Assembly (NCBI GenBank): GCA_022823225.1
Contig: JAJDXM010000064.1
Coordinates: forward strand, 21,539 to 85,538
Direction of reading: 5' to 3'
DNA length: 64,000 nt
Source: Gemmatimonadota bacterium
GTDB taxonomy: Bacteria; Gemmatimonadota; Gemmatimonadetes; Longimicrobiales; Gaopeijiaceae
The notes below the pieces were generated by a model, which saw only the letters and a program-made list of their open reading frames with translations, had not been told where the DNA came from and made no database searches. This document shows, one piece after another, positions 57,267 through 64,000 of the stretch (its first letter is position 1; every line of letters starts with the position of its first letter). Position numbers and translations under genes: made by a program.

Positions 57267-58652
57267 TCAGTTCCCGTAGATTGTGCCGCAGGGCTGGTCG
57301 CGCCCGGTCCCCAGCTCGGGACGGGCCAGGCACTCGTTCTGCGGGAAGGGCAGCTGGAGGAACACGACGTGGTCGCTCCGCGCCCTGGGGAGCTGGTCGG
57401 TGCGGCCGTACTGCCTTGCGTCGAAGTAGGTGAAGCCGCCCTCGAGCGCGAGGGACATGAACTTGTTGTAGAGGATCTCGTCCAGCACCGGCCCGTCGCT
57501 CCCAGGATCCTCGAAGGGGCTCAGTCCGTACGCCGTCCGGATGATGTTGATCTCCCTGACCGCGTCCTGCCGCATCCCCGATGCGAGCAGCACTTCGGCG
57601 CGCAGCAGCAGCAGCTCCTCGTTACGGACCCACGGCAGGGGCGAGTCCTGCTTCGTGTAGATCACGAACCGCTCGGTCACGTCGATCCCGAGCAGCGAAA
57701 ACACCTGCGCCTGCACCTCGGTCTTGCCGGTCGCCCGGCCGTCGGGCGTGCCATCCGGCTTCATCTGGGCCTCCGCCAGGAAGCGCGGGTGCGCGTAGTG
57801 GCTCGCCACCGAGAAGAAGGGATTCGACGCATCGCCCGGATTGGTGCTGTAGTTGTGATAGAGGCCGTACTCAAGGTCGCCGAAGCGATTCAGGAACGAG
57901 CCCGACAGCGCGCTCATGGCCTCGCTCCATTCGCCGCGATACTTGTGGTAGCGGGCCTTGAGCGCGCGGTTGAGCCGGATGAAGTCCGCCGGGCTGGAAA
58001 AGCCGGAGTAACCGGCAGTGAGGCCGAAGGGGAAGGAGTTCCCCGCGCTCGACAGGTGCGTCTGGGCTTCGTCGAGCAGCTGGAAGATGCGCGCGTAGAC
58101 CTGGTCCTCGGTCACGATCGGCGACAGTTCGTCGCCGGGGTCGGCCGGCGGCTCCAGCGCCGCCCCGAAGGTGGTGTGCATGATGATGATGTTCCAGAGC
58201 GACTGGGCGGCAACGGTCTTGGCGAAGCCCCGGATCGCGTTCTTGTCCGGCTCGGCGATCGCGTCGACCGCGTCGACGGCGTCCAGAAGCACCTGGATGT
58301 TCTTGAGGCTGGAATACCCCCAGAATGCACCCCCGTTGACCGGATCCAGCGGCCCGATCAGGCGGTTGGTCGTGGTTCGGGGCTCCTCGGGACGCAGGTC
58401 GTAGGCCTCGCGTCCCCAGATGCCCAGGTAGAGGACCCGCGACGCGGTGTTGCCGCGCGCCGTCGACATGAGGTTCTGGGCCGCGGCCACCACGCTGTTG
58501 ACGGTGGGGTTGGTGGTCAGGTCCTCGACGCTCGGGTCGTTGAAGTTGGGTACGACGAGATCGGCGCACGCGGTGCCCCCAAGCGAAAGCGCGAGCGCCG
58601 CGGTGACCGCCGTTCCCCTGATTCCCTGTCTGGTCTTGCTGATCATTTTCAT
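57267..58652 (-). CDS. SusD/RagB-like outer-membrane lipoprotein
   Basis: 461 residues. Lipoprotein signal with lipobox GTAC (Cys29). The starch-utilisation-D-like helical fold is seen in the TPR-like N-terminal part (LKNIQVLLDAVDAVDA, FAKTVAAQSLWNIIIMH) and the C-terminal VRNEELLLLRAEVLLASG and REINIIRTAYG segments. It caps the SusC barrel and delivers ligand. The ATG at 58652 has GGGAGA two bases upstream; a second ATG two codons later is possible. It lies 20 bases after the susC-like gene. No glycoside hydrolase is nearby, so the ligand may be a peptide or other oligomer. Confidence 0.9.
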   Translation of the reverse strand: MKMISKTRQGIRGTAVTAALALSLGGTACADLVVPNFNDPSVEDLTTNPTVNSVVAAAQNLMSTARGNTASRVLYLGIWGREAYDLRPEEPRTTTNRLIGPLDPVNGGAFWGYSSLKNIQVLLDAVDAVDAIAEPDKNAIRGFAKTVAAQSLWNIIIMHTTFGAALEPPADPGDELSPIVTEDQVYARIFQLLDEAQTHLSSAGNSFPFGLTAGYSGFSSPADFIRLNRALKARYHKYRGEWSEAMSALSGSFLNRFGDLEYGLYHNYSTNPGDASNPFFSVASHYAHPRFLAEAQMKPDGTPDGRATGKTEVQAQVFSLLGIDVTERFVIYTKQDSPLPWVRNEELLLLRAEVLLASGMRQDAVREINIIRTAYGLSPFEDPGSDGPVLDEILYNKFMSLALEGGFTYFDARQYGRTDQLPRARSDHVVFLQLPFPQNECLARPELGTGRDQPCGTIYGN

Positions 58653-58672
58653 TTTCTCCCTGGGCCGGCCCT

Positions 58673-61600
58673 TCAAAAGCCCATGTTGACGGAGAACCAG
58701 AAACTCCGGCTCGGTGGATAGGGCGCCACGTCGATGTTCCGCGCGATCGCCTCCGAGCCGAAGTTGCTCACCTCCGGATCCATGCCGCCGTAGCCCGTGA
58801 ACGTCAGGACGTTCCTGCCGCTCAGAGACAGCGTAACGGTGCTGACCCGGTCCCAGAGCATCCCGGTGAACCGCTCCGGAAGCTCGTAGTTGAATGTGAC
58901 CTCGCGCAGCTTCAGGAAGGTGGCGTCCTCCAGCCAGATGCTGGAGATCTTGCTCGGATACACGCGCAGCCGGAAATCGCCGAGCGTCTCGCCGGGCATG
59001 CATCCCGGGTCGGTGCATGCATCGGCGTAGTCCTCCGCGTTCTTGCTGAGGTCGTAGAGCCAGCCGGTGAGGTTCGCCACCGTGCCGCCCTGCTGCCAGT
59101 CCCACAGCATGTAGGCGCTGAAGTCGCCGAAGCGCACGTCGTTGCCGAATCCCATGCGGAAGTCCGGGTTGGCGTCGCCCAGGACCACGATGATGCGGTC
59201 GCCGACCTCGCAGGGGCCGCCGCAGCGCGGGTCGTTGGCGACGGCAGCCGTGTCCCGGCCGAAAAATGCCGATGGCGACTCGCCCTCGGTGATCTGGAAG
59301 CCGCCGAGCGCCGTCCCGAACCCGCCTGCGCGGAACTCGGGCACCGGAAGCTCGACGATTTCGCTCCGGTCCATCGAGTAGGTCGCGGTCGTCGACCAGG
59401 AGAAGGACTCGGTGGTCACCGGGAACAGGGTCAGTCCCGCCTCGACGCCCAGCGTCTCCAGCACGCCGCCGTTGAAGATCTGCGTGCCGAAACCGGTCGA
59501 GGGCGGAAGCGCCCGCTGCAGCAGGAGGTCGGTGATGCGCTTCTGGTACACCGTGAACTCGACGGTGGCCCGGTCGCCCAGGATGGTGGCGTCGGTGCCG
59601 ACCTCGATCTCGCGCTGGCGCTCCGGCTTCAGGTCGGGCGCCACGGTGGTGCCCGAAACGGAAAAGGTCTGCAGCCCGCCGATGTTGCCCGTGTTCAGGG
59701 TGCTGAACTTCTGGCCGTAGAGCGGCTGGTTCCCCGACTGGCCGAAGGCCGCCCGCAGCTTGAGTTCGTCCACGATCCCGGGGGCCAGTCCCGGAAAGCG
59801 GTAGGACGCCGCGGCCTTGGGGTAGTAGAAGAGCGAAGAGGGCTCGGCGTTGTTGCTGCTCTGGTCGGCACGGATCGCGCCGGTGAGCAGGAGCCGGTCG
59901 CCCAGCAGGAATTCCTCCTGCACGAAGAAGCCGAAGTCCCTCACCTGCTGCCGCTGCTGCCTCACCGCGAGATCGGTCCCGTCGTCGGCGTTCGAGAGCC
60001 CGGCCACGAGATTCCTGGCGGCGATCCGCGAGATGTCGAGATCGCGCTCCTCGTACTGGAGTCCAGCCGAAAACGTCGACCTGAACCGGTCGTGGGTGTA
60101 GGTATGGATGGCGTTCGTGCTGACGTTGACGAAGCGGCTGGCCGCGTCACCCTTCACCGAGGTGCCCGGCAGACCGTCGTCGGGCTCGTACTGGAGCTCC
60201 GGAGGGCTGAAGATCGTGTTCTGCTGAGTGAAGAAGTCGATACCCGCGTTCGCCACGAACCGAAGCGAGTGGCCGCCCGAGACGAAGGCATCCCACGACA
60301 GGTTCCCCGCCCCGATGAACCGGTACACATCCTCGTCGTTCACGACGTTGGCCGCCGTTTCGAGGATGTTGCTGTTGGCGAAGGGATTGTGGGGCCAGCT
60401 GCCGTCCTCGCGCCGGCGCAGGTCGATGAACGACGGCGTCGACGGCAGCGTCATCCAGTAGCTGATGCTGCGGTTGTCGTTGTTGGTGAAGCCGCGGGCC
60501 GTCTTCGTGTGCAGGGCGGTCGTGCTGATCCGGAAGAGGACCGACGATCCGATGCTCTGGTCGACGTTCAGCTTGAGCGACTGCTTGTCGTACCCGGTGC
60601 CGGTCACGATCCCGCCGTCGTGCTTGACGAGGCCCGATACGTAATAGCGGGTCGACTCGTTGCCGCCGTTGACGCTGAGCGCGCTCTCGTAGGACAGCGG
60701 CGTGTTCCCCGCCAGGTACTCCTCGTGATCGAAGAAGGCGCCGGCAGAGTAGAAGTTGGCGGCGTTCGGACCGAAGGCCTCGACCGCGTCGTCCACCGTG
60801 TCGAACTTGCGCAGCCCCAGGTCATTGGCCTTCTGGAAGAAGCCGAGGCGCTGCGTGAAGTTGAATCGAGGCGCCCCCACCCGGCCGCGCTTGGTGGTGA
60901 TCAGGACCACGCCGTTGGTCGCCTTCGAACCGTAGATCGCCGACGCCGACGCCCCCTTCAGCACCTCGATGCTCTCGATGTCGTTGGGGTTCAGGTCCGC
61001 GATCCGGTTGGGCGCGTTGTCCTGCTGGCCGCCACGGACCGGGTTGCTCGACGAGACGGTGACCACGTGCACGTTCGACGCGATCTCGTCGTTGCTGACG
61101 ACTACTCCGTCGACCACGTAGAGGGGACGATGGTCGCCGATGATCGAGGACGTGCCGCGCAGCTGCACCTGGATGCCGCCGCCGGGCGCGCCGTTGTTGG
61201 CCTGCACGTTGGCGCCTGCCAGGCGGCCCTGAAGCGCCTGCTCGAAGCTGGCCAGCGGTGCCCTGGTCAGGTCGGCGGAGCTGACCGTGCCCACCGCGTT
61301 GGCGAGGTTCTGGCGCCGAACTCCGGTGGCCTGGCCGGTCACGACGATCTCGTCGAGGTTGAGCACGTCGCGGGCAAGCTCGATCGTGATCGCCGTCTCG
61401 TCCGCCCCGACGGTGACCTCGGTGCTCCGGTAGCCGATGATCCGGACGGCAAGTCGCTGCTCGCCGGCCGGCAGCTCCAGCGAGAAGTTCCCCTCGTCGT
61501 TGGAGTAGGTGTGGGTCGTGGTGCCCTCCAGGTTGATCAGCGCTGAAACCACGGCGACCTCCCCACCCAGCTCGGTGACCTTTCCGGTTACGGTGCGGGT

Positions 61601-61678
61601 CTGGGCGGAGAGGGCCGGTGCTCCGAGGAACGCGCCGAACAGCAGGAGAAGGATCGAGCGGGTGAGCCGGTGTGCCAT
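58673..61678 (-). CDS. SusC/RagA family TonB-linked outer-membrane receptor
   Basis: 1,001 residues. Signal peptide (ends ALSAQ, about residue 25), a carboxypeptidase-like regulatory domain (about 27-110; TVTGKVTELGGEVAVVSALI), a plug (about 115-245) with the SusC signature VLKGASASAIYGSKATNGV, and a large barrel ending in SFWFSVNMGF. AGGGAGG lies five bases upstream of the ATG. It forms the import pore with the SusD-like lipoprotein encoded just downstream. The 187-bp upstream gap holds only a weak promoter-like pair (TTGCGA, 16 bases, TACATT). Confidence 0.94.
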   Translation of the reverse strand: MAHRLTRSILLLLFGAFLGAPALSAQTRTVTGKVTELGGEVAVVSALINLEGTTTHTYSNDEGNFSLELPAGEQRLAVRIIGYRSTEVTVGADETAITIELARDVLNLDEIVVTGQATGVRRQNLANAVGTVSSADLTRAPLASFEQALQGRLAGANVQANNGAPGGGIQVQLRGTSSIIGDHRPLYVVDGVVVSNDEIASNVHVVTVSSSNPVRGGQQDNAPNRIADLNPNDIESIEVLKGASASAIYGSKATNGVVLITTKRGRVGAPRFNFTQRLGFFQKANDLGLRKFDTVDDAVEAFGPNAANFYSAGAFFDHEEYLAGNTPLSYESALSVNGGNESTRYYVSGLVKHDGGIVTGTGYDKQSLKLNVDQSIGSSVLFRISTTALHTKTARGFTNNDNRSISYWMTLPSTPSFIDLRRREDGSWPHNPFANSNILETAANVVNDEDVYRFIGAGNLSWDAFVSGGHSLRFVANAGIDFFTQQNTIFSPPELQYEPDDGLPGTSVKGDAASRFVNVSTNAIHTYTHDRFRSTFSAGLQYEERDLDISRIAARNLVAGLSNADDGTDLAVRQQRQQVRDFGFFVQEEFLLGDRLLLTGAIRADQSSNNAEPSSLFYYPKAAASYRFPGLAPGIVDELKLRAAFGQSGNQPLYGQKFSTLNTGNIGGLQTFSVSGTTVAPDLKPERQREIEVGTDATILGDRATVEFTVYQKRITDLLLQRALPPSTGFGTQIFNGGVLETLGVEAGLTLFPVTTESFSWSTTATYSMDRSEIVELPVPEFRAGGFGTALGGFQITEGESPSAFFGRDTAAVANDPRCGGPCEVGDRIIVVLGDANPDFRMGFGNDVRFGDFSAYMLWDWQQGGTVANLTGWLYDLSKNAEDYADACTDPGCMPGETLGDFRLRVYPSKISSIWLEDATFLKLREVTFNYELPERFTGMLWDRVSTVTLSLSGRNVLTFTGYGGMDPEVSNFGSEAIARNIDVAPYPPSRSFWFSVNMGF

Positions 61679-61865
61679 GAGGACCTCCCTGGTTCGGAAC
61701 CGGCGATGGCCCGCTCCGTGGTCCGGCGTCTACCGGACGCCTGTGCGGGCCGGTGCCACGGAATAGGCGGGGCAATGTAGTGGCTGGGGGTTCGATCGCA
61801 AAGCCGGAAGAGTTGTGTAAGGGGCCGCTCGGCAGCATACCGGCCTCGTGGACAACCGCGCAGGC

Positions 61866-62684
61866 TCAGACTCGCCGCCAGGCCTCCTCGTACACGTCCG
61901 CACGCACGTCGAGGTAGCCGGGGTACTCGCGGCGGGCGGCGTCGAGCACTTCCCGCTCCAGAGTCACCGCCGCGACCGGGTCGGTGGTCTCCAGGAGTAC
62001 GTCGCCGGTGGGGCTGATTGCGACCGACGGGCCGCCGATGAAGCCGTCCGAGCGGGATCCGGGCCGGTTGACCGAGATCACGTAGGCGCAGCTGGTGACC
62101 GCGGCCGCGCGAAGCACCAGCCGCCAGCGCGCCCAGGTCTCTGCCGGGGTCGCGCGCGGGACAAGGATCACGTCGGCGCCCATCGCGGCCAGGGCGCTGC
62201 AGGCCTGGGGGCGGTTCGCGTCGGAGCAGATCTGCACGCCGATGCTCCAGCCGGCCACCCGCGCGGGGGGCTCAAGCCGGTCGCCGGGCTCGTAGTGGTG
62301 CGCCTCCCAGTACCCCTCCTCGTCGGGAAGGTGGACCTTGCGGTAATTGAGGAGGGGCTCGCCGGCGGGGTCGAAGAGGAGAGCGGTGTTGTGTCGGCGT
62401 CCGGAGTCCGGGTCGCGCACGATCGCGCCGCCGAGCAGCGCCAGCCCACCTGCGAGCGCCGCGTCGGCGAGGGTGTGGTGGCGGGGGCCGCGCGGAGACT
62501 CGGCGTCGGCGTGGGATGGCCGCCGCGTGAGGGGGATCCAGGGGTGGAGGGGCAGCTCCGGGAGGACCGCGAGGTGGGCGCCCGTGGAGGCTGCCGTGCC
62601 GAGGTGGTCGTGGAGGCGGGGGGCGTCGTCCGCGGCCGGGAAGACATCGGTGACGAGGGCGACGGTCAAGGGATCGAATGACAT
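61866..62684 (-). CDS. Carbon-nitrogen hydrolase (nitrilase superfamily)
   Basis: 272 residues from ATG 62684. The Glu-Lys-Cys triad is intact: Glu43 (LPELPL), Lys116 (NYRKVHLPDE) and Cys153 (VQICSDANRP). Members hydrolyse amides, nitriles or carbamoyl groups (omega-amidase, carbamoylputrescine amidase and similar); the branch cannot be fixed by eye. The start codon overlaps an ATGTA-N5-TACAT palindrome, and a TGTAA-N8-TTACA site lies 16-33 bases upstream. The frame continues open upstream to 63122, so a longer product is formally possible. Confidence 0.88.
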   Translation of the reverse strand: MSFDPLTVALVTDVFPAADDAPRLHDHLGTAASTGAHLAVLPELPLHPWIPLTRRPSHADAESPRGPRHHTLADAALAGGLALLGGAIVRDPDSGRRHNTALLFDPAGEPLLNYRKVHLPDEEGYWEAHHYEPGDRLEPPARVAGWSIGVQICSDANRPQACSALAAMGADVILVPRATPAETWARWRLVLRAAAVTSCAYVISVNRPGSRSDGFIGGPSVAISPTGDVLLETTDPVAAVTLEREVLDAARREYPGYLDVRADVYEEAWRRV

Positions 62685-62687
62685 GTA

Positions 62688-62987
62688 GGGATTACATTCT
62701 GTAAAGTGAAGTTTACATTCCGAAAACGCAGCGACCTCCCAAGCGTACGACGGCTGGATCAATGTGGCGACTGCCGGGCCCGCGCGCAGGGCACTGAGAT
62801 CGAATCGATGACCGGACCGTCGACTGCCGGCACCGATGTCGCGGGCGCCCTCCGGCACGGTCGACCCGACCGTCAGGCATCCGGCATCCGGCTCCATGGA
62901 GACAGCACGCACGAGGTCGTCTCCGTCCGCGCAGCCCCAGAGCAGCGCGGCGCCGAGTAACAGAACCGCCGCGTACCAGAGCGCCAT
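62688..62987 (-). other. Possible lipoprotein-like upstream reading frame
   Basis: From ATG 62987 the minus strand reads a convincing lipoprotein signal (WYAAVLLLGAALLWGCADGD) and about 100 residues of unfamiliar sequence, then runs in frame without a stop into the carbon-nitrogen hydrolase. It may be the start of a remnant gene, a fused N-terminus, or chance. The motif-rich junction argues for separate expression of the hydrolase. The next 293 bases (62988-63280) contain no recognised gene. Confidence 0.3.
62700..62717 (-). promoter_or_regulatory. TGTAA-N8-TTACA inverted repeat ahead of the carbon-nitrogen hydrolase gene
   Basis: TGTAA (62700-62704) and TTACA (62713-62717) flank eight bases, the same spacing as at 18995 and 21097. 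Here the loop does not hold a ribosome site. An adjoining ATGTA-N5-TACAT (62683-62697) covers the start codon. A repressor operator is the simplest reading. Confidence 0.45.
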
Positions 62988-63280
62988 TCCGCGCCAGGAC
63001 GGGGGCCGGACCGGGGACCGGTCGAACGCGTCCGGACTGCGCGCGGGGACGGGACCGACCACCCCTGACATGGCCCGGATCTCGCGAACCCGGCGGCGCG
63101 CCAACGCAGGTCCGGAAAGCAACTCCCATCCCCGGTCGCAGGGGTTCCGGGCCCACCAGGCCCCAGAGAAGTGTTCGTGCAGTCTTAACTGCCCTATTCG
63201 AGCCCCGGTTCCCTGGTTCCACTGTTCCGTGGAGGGAGGAAGGCGGCATGCCGGCTACCGCCCCATGGCGACCCATCCGG

Positions 63281-63811
63281 TCAGTCGGGCCGGGCCAACC
63301 GCCTGACGGCCTCCCGGTGCAGTTCGGCGGAATCTTCGGAAAAGCAGCAGAAGACGACCCCGGAGCTCGACGGGGTCTTCCCGAGGAAGGAGGCCACGGT
63401 GCGCACCGCGATCGACGCCGCGCGAGCCGCCGGAAAGCCGTAGACACCGGTCGAGACCGCCGGGAATGCGATCGTACGCAGTCCGTTTTCCAGCGCGACC
63501 TCAAGGCTGCGGCGATAGCAACTGGCCAGCAGGGCGTCCTCGCCCGCGTTTCCGCCCCGCCAGACCGGGCCGACCGTGTGAATCACGTGCGCGGCGGGCA
63601 GGCGGTAACCCGCGGTGATCTTGGCGTTGCCCGTCCGGCACCCGCCCAGCTTCCGGCACTCGGCCAGGAGTTCCGGACCTGCCGCCTGGTGAATTGCGCC
63701 GTCCACGCCGCCACCGCCGAGCAGGGACTCGTTCGCGGCATTGACGATTGCGTCAATCTCAAGCTTGGTGATATCGCCCCGGATGATCTCGATTCTCTCT
63801 AATGCTTCCAC
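63281..63811 (-). CDS. Macro-domain ADP-ribose hydrolase
   Basis: 176 residues from GTG 63811, with AAGGA eight bases upstream. A single macro domain: RGDITKLEIDAIVNAAN (residues 11-27) and the GGGGVDGAIHQAAG loop carry the conserved Asn and Asp/His of O-acetyl-ADP-ribose deacetylases (YmdB/MacroD type), followed by VIHTVGPVW and AFPAVSTGVYGFP, the distal ribose and phosphate loop. It would remove ADP-ribose marks or hydrolyse O-acetyl-ADP-ribose in the cytoplasm. It is a single-gene unit at the end of the interpretable sequence. Confidence 0.93.
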   Translation of the reverse strand: MEALERIEIIRGDITKLEIDAIVNAANESLLGGGGVDGAIHQAAGPELLAECRKLGGCRTGNAKITAGYRLPAAHVIHTVGPVWRGGNAGEDALLASCYRRSLEVALENGLRTIAFPAVSTGVYGFPAARAASIAVRTVASFLGKTPSSSGVVFCCFSEDSAELHREAVRRLARPD

Positions 63812-63940
63812 GGCGTTGTCCTTGGTTTCCGTTGGTTTGCGGCTGGGAACAGATGTATACTCTATTCCCTGGCCAGCCACCGACAACTGCCGGATTCGAC
63901 GATTATGGCGCCACGAGACCACCCCGGCGTGGCCCCGCCG

Positions 63941-63993
<53 letters not shown>

Positions 63994-64000
63994 CGCCGCG

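Overview
This is a high-GC (roughly two-thirds G+C), densely coded bacterial window. Envelope genes dominate: two tripartite RND efflux systems, a SusC/SusD pair, two further TonB-dependent receptors, several lipoproteins, a secreted S9 peptidase and an M16 peptidase, so the cell has a Gram-negative double membrane. SusC/SusD genes alongside DUF1592/DUF1552 secreted proteins, frequent GTG starts and 4-base ATGA/GTGA gene overlaps best suggest Gemmatimonadota or a related FCB/Acidobacteriota-like lineage. That placement is by gene content only; no rRNA gene is present.

Layout. 1-5056 (minus): TolC, adaptor and RND permease, the permease running off the left edge. 5222-9384: cold-shock protein, an AI-2E permease coupled to a small conserved protein, a GGQ release-factor-like protein, an IS630 transposase remnant bounded by CTAG on both sides, a secreted plug-domain protein and a peroxiredoxin. 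9522-15986 (plus): a four-gene cluster for exported proteins: a haem-motif DUF1587/1595/1592/1588/1585 protein, a Tat-exported DUF1552 protein, a secreted ankyrin protein and a small exported protein. 16055-20882 (minus): SulP transporter, serine hydrolase lipoprotein and RecQ. 20950-30933: a mobile-element-like repeat, a broken cation diffusion facilitator, divergent M16 peptidase and TonB receptor genes, then a possible metal-uptake unit (Cys/His-rich protein, TonB receptor, His-rich lipoprotein). 31051-38004: tRNA(CAT), a tightly coupled M50 protease-scpA-scpB-rsuA/rluB-upp operon, rpsT, and a coupled pyrR-pyrB-dihydroorotase-like operon. 38149-43085: NhaC-type antiporter, tadA, a LexA-like repressor and gltX. 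43094-52453 (minus): adaptor-TolC-RND-RND efflux operon interrupted by a full-length repeat. 52706-63811: ispG, S9 peptidase, SusC/SusD, a carbon-nitrogen hydrolase and a macro-domain protein. The right end is a C-run joined to a G-run, probably a sequencing or assembly artefact.

The most striking unexplained structure is a family of dispersed repeats (about 250 bp when complete) with imperfect terminal inverted repeats, a conserved internal hairpin and, in two copies, an embedded regulatory-looking inverted repeat (TGTAA-N8-TTACA in one, decayed in the other). The repeats sit directly against stop and start codons, often at CTAG, as the IS630 remnant does. The same TGTAA-N8-TTACA motif occurs outside the repeats in front of a serine hydrolase and a carbon-nitrogen hydrolase. 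Two proteins with the fold of well-known enzymes or regulators have lost key residues: the LexA-like protein lacks its Ser/Lys dyad, and the dihydroorotase lacks a zinc-ligand histidine and substrate-binding residues.
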